From assembly GCF_001642805.2 (NCBI RefSeq), contig NZ_CP016948.1, forward strand, positions 1,922,001 to 1,986,000: a stretch of DNA of 64,000 bases, in the 5' to 3' direction. This document shows positions 18,492 to 25,318 of the stretch, piece by piece. Numbering within the stretch: the first letter of the stretch is position 1; each line of letters starts with the position of its first letter. A program made the position numbers and the translations under genes. Source of the stretch: Serratia surfactantfaciens. Its GTDB lineage: Bacteria; Pseudomonadota; Gammaproteobacteria; Enterobacterales; Enterobacteriaceae. The notes under the pieces are model-generated. The model was not told the DNA's origin and ran no database searches. It worked only from the letters and a program-made list of their open reading frames with translations.

Positions 18492-18724
18492 TATCTGATA
18501 GACAGACCAACAGGCGGCGGATGAACCGTCGCTTAACCATAAACGCTAATTATAATAGCTGCTTCATGTCGGCCGAAATACAGTAATTATTCCCATTGTG
18601 TGCCATGCGCCCCGGAGGTCTTTAGCCTGCTGATTATTCAGGCGCTTTTACACTGGCGGCGCGGCGCAAAGCGCTCTATACTCCAGCCACCGATTAACCT
18701 GCAACCAATAAAAGGAGACTTACT
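18492..18724. other. Divergent intergenic region before the ABC-F leader
   Basis: No gene is seen. It contains a hairpin GCCTG/CAGGC at about 18627-18645 and TATACT near 18675, a likely -10 element for the leader/ABC-F transcript. Confidence 0.4.
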
Positions 18725-18808
18725 ATGCTGACGTGTGAATTGGTTTTTCACTCACACTTCTTTGGTAATCGTCGCCGCTCAAGCATTACCGGTATCGTGC
18801 TGCGATAA
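18725..18808 (+). CDS. 27-codon leader peptide of the ABC-F gene
   Basis: A short frame with a strong AAAGGAGA ribosome site 7 nt upstream. It encodes a 27-residue peptide with HSHFFGN at residues 9-15, three arginines at 16-18 and the end GIVLR. It precedes the ABC-F gene by 112 nt. Codons 18-20 (CGC TCA AGC, 18776-18784) form the 5-prime arm of a perfect 9-bp stem with 18813-18821, so a ribosome stalled on this peptide would change the downstream fold. The Arg-Arg-Arg run fits the +X+ pattern at which macrolide-bound ribosomes are known to stall. The role as a drug-sensing leader is inference. Confidence 0.7.
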   Translation: MLTCELVFHSHFFGNRRRSSITGIVLR

Positions 18809-18919
18809 CCCAGCTTGAGCGAAGCTTACTAAAATCCAGGATCTTCCCTCCGGCTTACCGGGTTGTCGTCAGCGATGTTTGACGATAGGCATTGTCATGC
18901 CTGTAACTCTTGAGTAAGC
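18776..18919 (+). promoter_or_regulatory. Translation attenuator of the ABC-F gene
   Basis: CGCTCAAGC (18776-18784) pairs perfectly with GCTTGAGCG (18813-18821). The adjacent GCTTACT (18824-18830) pairs with AGTAAGC (18913-18919), which lies immediately before the ABC-F start codon and overlaps its GAG ribosome site. CTTGAG at 18909-18914 is a second possible partner for the leader arm. A further hairpin AGGCAT/ATGCCT sits at about 18887-18902. The arrangement resembles erm- or cat-type attenuators. Confidence 0.65.
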
Positions 18920-18920
18920 A

Positions 18921-20651
18921 ATGAGCACATTACTGTCTGCACAATCTGTCGGTTACGACAACGCGTTCGGCGCCCTGCTGAGCGAGATTTCCTTCAGCCT
19001 GAAAAAAGGCGATCGCATCGGTTTGATCGGCGATAACGGCTGCGGCAAAAGTACCCTGCTGCAAATCCTCAGCGGTGCCCTGCCCGCACACAGCGGAACG
19101 GTGACATTGTCACACCAATGCTTGATGGCGCGCATCGAGCAGCACCTGCCGCCTGAGCTGCACGCCAGCACTCTGCTGGACGCGGTTCTGGCCCAGTTGC
19201 CTGCGAGCCAGCACCTCAGCGAACGCTGGCGCTGCGAAGCGCTGCTGGCCGAGATGGGGTTTGAACCAACGAGCTGGACGTTGAACGCCGGTACCCTCAG
19301 CGGCGGCCAGCATACCCGGCTGCTGTTGGCCCGCGCGCTGATCCGCCAGCCCGATCTGCTGCTGCTCGACGAACCCAGCAACCACCTGGACCTGCCCACG
19401 CTGCTGTGGCTGGAACAGTTCTTGCGTAACTGGAACGGCAGTTTCGTGCTGGTGTCGCACGACCGCTATCTGCTCGACCAGGTGACCAACTGCACCTGGA
19501 TCCTGCGCGACAAAACGCTGCAGTTCTTCCGCTTCCCCTGCTCCGCTGCGCGCGCTGCGTTGGCGGAACAGGATGCCGCAGACGAGCACCGTCGCCAGGC
19601 CGAGCAAAAGGAGATCGAACGGGTAGAGAAAAGCGCCAAACGGCTGGCGGTCTGGGGCAAGGTCTACGACAACGAAGATCTGGCGCGCAAGGCTAAGCAA
19701 ATGGAGAAGCGCGTCGATCGGTTGAAGGAAGAACAGACTACCCTGACCGCCGGCAGCCCGTGGCGGCTGCGCCTGCAGGGAGAGGCGCTGGACGCCGATC
19801 GCCTGCTGGCGCTGCCACACTGGGCGGTGCGTCCGGCGCCGGATGCGCCGGTGCTGTTCAGCCTGGAACACCTGCGGGTGAAAAGCGGCGATCGCATCGC
19901 CATCGTCGGGCGCAACGGCTGCGGCAAATCGTCGCTGCTGCGTCTGCTGTGGCGCGAGTATCAGCAACAAACGCAGCGCCCGGCGCTGTTCCACCCGCGG
20001 GTGCGCATCGGTTATTACGATCAAAGCCTGCAGCAGTTGCGCGATGAGGACACGTTGAGCGACGCGCTGGCGCAGTTTGCGCCGTTGACCGAGGAGCAGC
20101 GAAAAATGGCGCTGATCGGCGCCGGTTTCCCTTACCTGCGCCACTCTCAGCAGATCCGTTCGCTGAGCGGCGGCGAGCGTTCGCGGTTGCTGTTCGTCGG
20201 CCTGACGTTGGCCAACCATTCGCTGCTGTTGCTGGATGAGCCCACCAACCATCTGGATATGGCGGGCAAAGAGGAGCTGGCGGAAACGCTGCGCCAGTTC
20301 CCCGGCGCCGTCATGCTGGTCACCCACGACCGGATGCTGATTGAACAGAGCTGCAACCGTTTTTGGCTGATCGACCAGCAAAAACTGACGGAGTGGCACG
20401 ATCTGGCGCCGGTGTACCAGCGCCTGGCGGGCGAAACGCCGGCGCTGCCGACGGCGGACGAGGCCAACGCAAACGCGCCTGCGCCAGACGCGCGGCTGGA
20501 AGGCGAAGAAGCGCTGTTGACCGCCCTGTTTGCCCTCGAAAGCAAGCTGGAGGCTGACCTGGCGCGTAAACCGAAGCACCAGAAACCGGAGCTTCAGGCA
20601 CGCTGGCGCCGCGAGATTGCCGACCTCACCGCCCGGCTGCAGCTGGGCTGA
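18921..20651 (+). CDS. ABC-F family ATPase
   Basis: A 576-aa soluble protein with two ABC domains and no membrane segment. Domain 1 has Walker A GDNGCGKST (about residue 36), signature LSGGQ and Walker B LLLLDEPSNHLD. Domain 2 has Walker A GRNGCGKSS, signature LSGGE and Walker B LLLDEPTNHLD. A charged interdomain linker (about 210-285, KEIERVEKSAKRL) is the part that reaches into the ribosome in this family. A C-terminal helical extension follows. Family members act on the ribosomal E site, either as translation factors or as antibiotic-protection proteins. The leader and attenuator upstream favour an inducible protection role, but which drug, if any, is unknown. Confidence 0.85.
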   Translation: MSTLLSAQSVGYDNAFGALLSEISFSLKKGDRIGLIGDNGCGKSTLLQILSGALPAHSGTVTLSHQCLMARIEQHLPPELHASTLLDAVLAQLPASQHLSERWRCEALLAEMGFEPTSWTLNAGTLSGGQHTRLLLARALIRQPDLLLLDEPSNHLDLPTLLWLEQFLRNWNGSFVLVSHDRYLLDQVTNCTWILRDKTLQFFRFPCSAARAALAEQDAADEHRRQAEQKEIERVEKSAKRLAVWGKVYDNEDLARKAKQMEKRVDRLKEEQTTLTAGSPWRLRLQGEALDADRLLALPHWAVRPAPDAPVLFSLEHLRVKSGDRIAIVGRNGCGKSSLLRLLWREYQQQTQRPALFHPRVRIGYYDQSLQQLRDEDTLSDALAQFAPLTEEQRKMALIGAGFPYLRHSQQIRSLSGGERSRLLFVGLTLANHSLLLLDEPTNHLDMAGKEELAETLRQFPGAVMLVTHDRMLIEQSCNRFWLIDQQKLTEWHDLAPVYQRLAGETPALPTADEANANAPAPDARLEGEEALLTALFALESKLEADLARKPKHQKPELQARWRREIADLTARLQLG

Positions 20652-20657
20652 CCCTGA

Positions 20658-20684
20658 CAGGCCGCCCCGGCGGCCTGTTTTTTT
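20658..20684 (+). terminator. ABC-F terminator
   Basis: CAGGCCGCC and GGCGGCCTG form a perfect 9-bp stem with a 2-nt CC loop, followed by seven T. It begins 7 nt after the ABC-F stop. Confidence 0.9.
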
Positions 20685-20696
20685 AAGGAGAGCAAC

Positions 20697-21137
20697 ATGT
20701 CATTTGCACTTGAAGCGGCCTCGTGCGCGCAGCAGCCGCTGTTGGCGGCCATGCTGCTTGACTGCCTGCGCGAGCTGGGCGCCGACGAGGCTTACCCCTA
20801 CCTGCCGCTCTACTGGCGTGAAGCAGGCCGCTACCCTTATTTGATCTTGAGCGATCGGCAAACGGCCGGTTTTGCGCTGGTCAGGCGCCTGGATAGCGCC
20901 AACGTCGAAATGGCCGAGTTTTACATCCGGCCCGCCTGGCGGCGCACCGGAATTGGGCAACAGGCCGCCCGCGCCTTGTTCGTGCAGCATCCGGGTGGCT
21001 GGTCGCTGTCGGTCGGCCAAGATAACCCCCGCGGGCTGGCGTTTTGGCGAGCGGTGATACCAACCGGGACCACAACGGTGCCGCTTTCCTCTGCCGACGC
21101 CATGACACAGCTGGGTTTTTATTACCCGCCGGGCTGA
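20697..21137 (+). CDS. GNAT-family N-acetyltransferase
   Basis: A 146-aa acetyltransferase. The acetyl-CoA binding block is FYIRPAWRRTGIGQQAARALF (about residues 79-99), and the C-terminal part NPRGLAFWRAVI is typical. An AAGGAGAG site precedes the ATG. It follows the ABC-F terminator, so expression is probably independent or by read-through. The substrate is unknown. Confidence 0.82.
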   Translation: MSFALEAASCAQQPLLAAMLLDCLRELGADEAYPYLPLYWREAGRYPYLILSDRQTAGFALVRRLDSANVEMAEFYIRPAWRRTGIGQQAARALFVQHPGGWSLSVGQDNPRGLAFWRAVIPTGTTTVPLSSADAMTQLGFYYPPG

Positions 21138-21203
21138 GCGACACATTAACTTCATTCTTTTATGACAGGGTAAGTCGATTCGTTCTTTGCTATCGAGCCT
21201 GCC

Positions 21204-22049
21204 ATGACTGCACTTTCCCCACAGGATATCGAAGCGCGCTATCGCTTCGCGCGTGAAATCGCCCGCGCCGCCGCCGATCTCGCCTTCAGCTTTTATCAGC
21301 GCCGGCAAAGCCTGGCAATTGACTTTAAACAGGGTCTGCAGGATGTGGTCAGCGAAGCCGACCGCCGCGTCGAGGCGCTGATTCGCCGCATGATCAACCG
21401 CCGGTTTCCCCTCGATGGGTTTCTCGGTGAAGAGAGCGGCGGCAGCGGTGATAACGCCGCCTGTATTTGGGTAGTCGATCCGATTGACGGCACCGCCTGC
21501 TTCCTGAACGGGTTACATACCTGGTGCATCTCGATAGGCGTGGTAATCGACGGTGAGCCGACGATCGGTGTGATCTACGATCCCAACCACCGCGAAATGT
21601 TTCGCGCTTGTCTCGGCGGCGGCGCTTTCCTCAACGGAGAACCGATCGGCGTGCATGCCGGGCGCAGCGTCGCGGACGGCGTGTTGGGCGTTGGGATTTC
21701 AGCGCGCGCCTCGGCAGCGGAATTCAGCGGTTTTATCTGTCGTTTGCTGCAGGCGGGTGGCATGTTTGTGCGCAGCGGTTCCGGCGCGTTGATGACCGCA
21801 CAGGTGGCCGCCGGCCGGCTGCTGGGCTATTACGAACCGCACATGAACGCCTGGGACAGCCTGCCTGGGCTGGTGCTGACGCGCGAAGCCGGCGGCGTGG
21901 CGAACAACTTCATGAACAACAACGGGCTGCGGCGCGGCAACCCGTTGCTGTTGGCCAATCCGGTGCTTTATCCGCAGCTGGCCGAGCTGATTCAAACGCC
22001 GGGTTTGATCGGTTCGACGTGCCCTATCGCGCGCGTGATGGCCGGATAA
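21204..22049 (+). CDS. Inositol monophosphatase-family phosphatase
   Basis: A 281-aa Mg2+-dependent phosphatase. The metal and catalytic motifs GEES (about residue 75), DPIDGT (about 94-99) and AWD (about 216-218) are all present, so it should be active. The family includes inositol-1-phosphatase, histidinol-phosphatase and 3-prime-phosphoadenosine phosphatases. It is not close to E. coli SuhB or CysQ by eye, so the substrate is left open. Its last 58 nt overlap the end of the convergent cation-diffusion facilitator gene. Confidence 0.82.
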   Translation: MTALSPQDIEARYRFAREIARAAADLAFSFYQRRQSLAIDFKQGLQDVVSEADRRVEALIRRMINRRFPLDGFLGEESGGSGDNAACIWVVDPIDGTACFLNGLHTWCISIGVVIDGEPTIGVIYDPNHREMFRACLGGGAFLNGEPIGVHAGRSVADGVLGVGISARASAAEFSGFICRLLQAGGMFVRSGSGALMTAQVAAGRLLGYYEPHMNAWDSLPGLVLTREAGGVANNFMNNNGLRRGNPLLLANPVLYPQLAELIQTPGLIGSTCPIARVMAG

Positions 22050-23368
22050 AGCGCGCGCAGCCGCCGTTCGATCAGATCGACCGCATCGTGCGCGGCGGCG
22101 ATGGTCACCGCCGGCGATACCCGGCAGTGGAAGTTGACGATGATGCCGCCGTCGGTCTTGCGCGCGCGGATGTTATGAACGTCTTGCACCATCTCCCCCT
22201 GCTCCAGCGCCGACTGCAGGATCCGCCGGATATCGGCCAGCTCAGCCGCATCGACATCCTCACTGGTCAGCCAGTGCGGCGTCTGCGGTTCCAAATGGGT
22301 CTCTATCTCGGTGTCTTCGCCGATCGCCTGACGCAGGATCCCTTCTATCTCCGTGGCGATGTCATGCGCCTGCGCCACGCTGGCGTTGGCCGGCACCGCC
22401 AAATCCATGCCGATCGCCATGCGCGTCGGCAGCTGCTGCAACGCCACATTCTGCACCTGCGCGCCGTGGTTGGCGGCGATCGCCCGGATGCGCGTAGCCA
22501 TATCTTCATCGCTACGGGTCTGGGGCACCGCGATGACGGTGAATTCCGCCTTGGCGTACTGCTCCTGCAACCGTTCGACAATCGCCTGCTTCAGCGCATT
22601 GATGCGCTCCAGCGGCAAGGTGCGGCACACCGCCACCGTGATCTCGACGAACAGCACCGCGCCGGCGTTGCGAATGCGTACGCTGTCGCAGGCCAACACT
22701 GCCGGGAAGCTGTCCAGCGTAGCGCGGATGTCCTCGGTAGTGCCGGCTGGCGCGGCGTCCATCAGCGAGTCGAAAGAACGCTTACCCAATTTAATCGCTG
22801 CTATGAAGATAAAACCGGCGACGATCAGCGCGGCGATGGCGTCTGCACGGCCAAACCCCAGCAGAACAAAGATTATCCCCAGCAGCACCACGCCGGAAGA
22901 GAGCATGTCGGAAAAGAAATGCAGCGCATCCGCTTCCAGCGCCGCACTGTCGGTGGCTTTGGCGACGCGGTTGAGCGCCCGCACCCGGAAGAAATCGACG
23001 CAGATGGAAATCAGCAGCACGGTGATCACCACCGGCGCAGCGACGATCTCATGCGGCTGCCCAAGCAGACTGCTGCCCGCCTCATAGACGATCCAACCGG
23101 CGGCAGCCAACAACAGCAACACCTCGAACAGCGCCGCCAGGTTTTCCACCTTGCCGTGGCCGAAGTGGTGATCGTCATCGGCGGGTTTATCGCTGATGCG
23201 CACCGCCAGCCAGGTAATGCTGGTGGCGATAAAATCGGTAAAAGAGTGGATCCCTTCGGATATCAGGCCAATACTGCCGGTAAAAATACCGGCGACGAAT
23301 TTGCCCGTAGCCAGCAACCCGCTGGCGATCATCGAGTTTCTGGCTACGGCCTGCTTTTCATTTTGCAT
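21992..23368 (-). CDS. Cation diffusion facilitator transporter
   Basis: A 458-aa CDF-family exporter. Six membrane segments fill the first 220 residues, with the two transport-site motifs HSFTD and HFFSD (HxxxD). A long cytoplasmic part of about 240 residues follows, about twice the usual CDF C-terminal domain, and appears to hold two ferredoxin-like units. Substrates of the family are Zn2+, Fe2+, Mn2+ or Co2+. The ATG at 23368 is preferred; a GTG four codons earlier is possible. It is the last gene of the minus-strand mgtE-mgtS group, which suggests a link to Mg2+ or competing divalent ions. Confidence 0.85.
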   Translation of the reverse strand: MQNEKQAVARNSMIASGLLATGKFVAGIFTGSIGLISEGIHSFTDFIATSITWLAVRISDKPADDDHHFGHGKVENLAALFEVLLLLAAAGWIVYEAGSSLLGQPHEIVAAPVVITVLLISICVDFFRVRALNRVAKATDSAALEADALHFFSDMLSSGVVLLGIIFVLLGFGRADAIAALIVAGFIFIAAIKLGKRSFDSLMDAAPAGTTEDIRATLDSFPAVLACDSVRIRNAGAVLFVEITVAVCRTLPLERINALKQAIVERLQEQYAKAEFTVIAVPQTRSDEDMATRIRAIAANHGAQVQNVALQQLPTRMAIGMDLAVPANASVAQAHDIATEIEGILRQAIGEDTEIETHLEPQTPHWLTSEDVDAAELADIRRILQSALEQGEMVQDVHNIRARKTDGGIIVNFHCRVSPAVTIAAAHDAVDLIERRLRALYPAITRAIGHVEPIKPGV

Positions 23369-23394
23369 TATGCTGCTCACATTCGGACGGTGAT

Positions 23395-23574
23395 TTATTT
23401 TTTTACTTTAGAAGATAATTGCCAGACAAAGGCGATCAGCAGCATACTGCCAGAAAATGTCAGCATGAGGCTAGTGAGGAATTCGGATTTTCCGGTGGAA
23501 TAAAAATAAATCTCATTAACGCCCACCGAAACCATTAAAATGGCGTAGAGCAATCCCAGAATAAGAATCGTCAT
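23395..23574 (-). CDS. 59-aa membrane protein in the magnesium locus
   Basis: A small protein with two predicted membrane segments (about residues 1-18 and 33-52), a polar hinge (NEIYFYSTGKSEF) and the basic end SSKVKK. AGGAG lies 9 nt before the ATG at 23574. No family was recognised. It sits between mgtS and the CDF exporter, in the same orientation. By position it could be a regulator or partner of one of the transporters, as MgtS is for MgtA. Confidence 0.65.
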   Translation of the reverse strand: MTILILGLLYAILMVSVGVNEIYFYSTGKSEFLTSLMLTFSGSMLLIAFVWQLSSKVKK

Positions 23575-23594
23575 TATTATCAACTCCTGTATCA

Positions 23595-23665
23595 GGCTGC
23601 GCGTTCAGCGCGCCGCTAAATCCTCCCCATAATAAATAGCGGTTACGGGGAGGATGCATCTAGGC
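23595..23665 (-). other. Stem-loop between mgtS and the 59-aa gene
   Basis: CCTCCCC (about 23618-23624) and GGGGAGG (about 23647-23653) can pair across an 22-nt loop. It has no T-tract and may be a processing or stability element. Confidence 0.4.
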
Positions 23666-23681
23666 GGATCTTTAGCGTTCA

Positions 23682-23774
23682 TCAATCATCCCATTTGGTG
23701 CTCATATAGGCCGCCAACAGGCCCAGCGAGCTGATCATTGCCAGGAATCCCATAAAAATAGTCATGTTTCCCAT
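23682..23774 (-). CDS. mgtS: MgtS small membrane protein
   Basis: A 30-codon gene. The product opens MGNMTIFMGFLAM and ends LLAAYMSTKWDD. It aligns directly with E. coli MgtS (31 aa, GNM-xx-FM...LAAY-x-S-x-KWDD), a single-span inner-membrane protein that protects the Mg2+ importer MgtA from FtsH. TGAGGA precedes the ATG. In E. coli mgtS lies alone at another locus; here it follows mgtE by 131 nt in the same direction, which ties it to magnesium homeostasis. Confidence 0.88.
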   Translation of the reverse strand: MGNMTIFMGFLAMISSLGLLAAYMSTKWDD

Positions 23775-23789
23775 TTTGTTGTCCTCAGG

Positions 23790-23846
23790 TTAAATGTTGT
23801 CGATAAAATCCCCTTGCGTTAAATATCGGGGTTGGTCGGTGTCCAT
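23790..23846 (-). CDS. Possible 18-codon ORF between mgtE and mgtS
   Basis: ATG at 23844-23846, with GAGGAGG 13 nt upstream, opens an 18-codon frame beginning MDTDQPRYL and ending IDNI, 15 nt before mgtS. The acidic-plus-proline N-terminus recalls the start of the E. coli MgtL leader (MEPDP), where such residues destabilise ribosomes at low Mg2+. It may be real or a chance frame. Confidence 0.35.
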   Translation of the reverse strand: MDTDQPRYLTQGDFIDNI

Positions 23847-23880
23847 GGTTGTTTAACGTCCTCCTCAGGTTTGTCACATT

Positions 23881-23899
23881 CCCGCCCTTTACGGGCGGG
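23881..23899 (-). terminator. Hairpin after mgtE
   Basis: CCCGCCC and GGGCGGG form a strong stem with loop TTTAC just after the mgtE stop on the minus strand. Without a T-tract it may be a stability element that reduces, rather than ends, transcription into mgtS. Confidence 0.5.
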
Positions 23900-23905
23900 C
23901 ACGGT

Positions 23906-24928
23906 TTAAATACCCAAAACGTGCTGGGCGATTTTGAAATAAATAATCAGGCCGGTGCCGTCGATAAAGGTGGCGATAAACGGCGCCGATACCACCGCCG
24001 GATCGATGCCGAGGCGTTTCAGCAACATCGGAATGATCGACGAAACAATGGCGCTCCACACGGTGATCGCCACCAGGGACAGGCTGACAACCAGCGTCAC
24101 CTCCATGCCGACGCCCATGATCCAGGCACGCACCCAGGCCGCCAGGCCGATGGTGACGGCGATCAGCAGCGAGGTCGTGACCTCTTTGCGGATCACCGCG
24201 CCCAGATTGCGCAGGCTGACCTCGCCCAGCGCCATGGCGCGCACCAGCGTCGAAGTGATCTGGGTGCCGCTGTTGCCGCCGGTGCCGATCAGCAGCGGGA
24301 TGAAGAACGCCAGCGCAATCGCCGCTTCGAGCTGATCTTCAAACGCCTTCAGCACGTTGCCGGTGTAGGCCTCGGCAACAAACAGCATCAGCAACCACAC
24401 CGAACGTTTGCGCCACAGCGCCCACGGGCTGGTCTCCAGGTAAGGCTTGTCCAGCGGCAGGCTCGCGCCCTGGCGCTGCGCATCCTCGGTATTCTCATCT
24501 TCGACCAGCCGGGCGATCTCACGCTCTCCCAGCACGCCGACCAGCGTGTTGTTGACCACCACCGGCACTACGTCCAGCCCCCCTTTGCCCAACAGGTGCG
24601 CAACGTCGTTGCGGTCATCGTCGGGCGAAACCTGGAAATAGCTGTGATCCATCATCACGCCGACCGCTTTATCCTGTTCTTCACACTGCAGCAGTTTTTT
24701 CACCGACAGCGTGCCGCGCAGATGATAATCGTCCGCGGTAATAAATACCCGGGTGGGAATTTCGTCCGTTTTAAGCTGTGAAAGTAAATATTCCCGGGCA
24801 TGAGTGACCGTCATCGTCGCGGGAACAGTAATAAAATCGGCGTTCATATAACCGGCGACCGAAGTCTCGTCGAGAGTTTCAGTCGCGCTCAGCGCCGGAG
24901 AAGAATAGTGTTGATGTGACTTAATCAT
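23906..24928 (-). CDS. mgtE: Magnesium transporter MgtE
   Basis: A 340-aa MgtE-family Mg2+ channel. It carries a CBS-domain pair (about residues 20-145, with VAGYMNADFITVPA and LVGVLGEREIARL) and a five-helix membrane domain containing the selectivity motif PLLIGTGGNSGTQ. The usual N-terminal superhelical domain of about 130 residues is missing, making it shorter than the 450-aa type. The ATG at 24928 is preferred to upstream starts because AGGGA lies 8 nt before it. It is preceded by an M-box riboswitch and followed by mgtS, a 59-aa membrane protein and a CDF exporter. Confidence 0.92.
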   Translation of the reverse strand: MIKSHQHYSSPALSATETLDETSVAGYMNADFITVPATMTVTHAREYLLSQLKTDEIPTRVFITADDYHLRGTLSVKKLLQCEEQDKAVGVMMDHSYFQVSPDDDRNDVAHLLGKGGLDVVPVVVNNTLVGVLGEREIARLVEDENTEDAQRQGASLPLDKPYLETSPWALWRKRSVWLLMLFVAEAYTGNVLKAFEDQLEAAIALAFFIPLLIGTGGNSGTQITSTLVRAMALGEVSLRNLGAVIRKEVTTSLLIAVTIGLAAWVRAWIMGVGMEVTLVVSLSLVAITVWSAIVSSIIPMLLKRLGIDPAVVSAPFIATFIDGTGLIIYFKIAQHVLGI

Positions 24929-24937
24929 TTTGTCAGT

Positions 24938-24979
24938 CCCTATTTCTGTTTTGAACTTCAACAGCGAATCGCATAGGGG
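24938..24979 (-). promoter_or_regulatory. Possible ribosome-site sequestering stem for mgtE
   Basis: On the minus strand, CCCCTAT (24979-24973) can pair with ATAGGG (24943-24938), which contains the mgtE ribosome site. This would let the M-box control translation initiation. Confidence 0.45.
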
Positions 24980-25002
24980 CGTAACCACAGAGGGAGTGCA
25001 GA

Positions 25003-25172
25003 CTGCCTATCTCCGCGTCCAGGTTTTAGCACTATACAACGTATCCGAGTTGTTGCTCGGAAGTTACTTTGGGCTGAACCTTAATCCGATAAAGCCTGTC
25101 TTAACCTTGGGCATCTCTCGATGTCGTCAGATCAGTAACCTGTGTTTGTATAGGAGCCTCGCCAAACGAGAT
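25003..25172 (-). ncRNA. M-box (ykoK) magnesium riboswitch
   Basis: The minus strand upstream of mgtE contains the conserved M-box blocks in order: CTCGTTTGGCGAGGCTCCTA near the 5-prime end, ACTGATCTGACGA and CCCAAGGTTAAGACAGG in the middle, and TGTATAGTGCTAAAACC near the 3-prime end. These match the ykoK/M-box consensus as I remember it. M-boxes fold on Mg2+ and shut off Mg2+ importer genes, which fits mgtE downstream. An infernal search with RF00380 would settle it. Confidence 0.85.
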
Positions 25173-25283
25173 ACTGCATATAAACTACCGGCGCAGTATA
25201 GGCGGTGTTTTATCCGGCGGGAAGAAAAGATCGCCCGTTGTTTATGGAGTATTTAGGATAATGTTATTAAACGGCCATTTATA

Positions 25284-25311
25284 AAAACGGCTGATATAAA
25301 TCAGCCGTTTT
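25284..25311 (-). terminator. Terminator of the OppA-like gene
   Basis: AAAACGGCTGA and TCAGCCGTTTT form an 11-bp stem with loop TATAAA. Both strands have flanking A or T runs; it lies 8 nt after the minus-strand stop codon. Confidence 0.9.
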
Positions 25312-25318
25312 TTATTTT

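Noticed and set aside
21608-23503. 631-codon frame across the phosphatase and CDF genes
   Set aside because: It crosses two supported genes on different strands and is extremely Arg/Gln/His-rich, so it is a by-product of GC bias.
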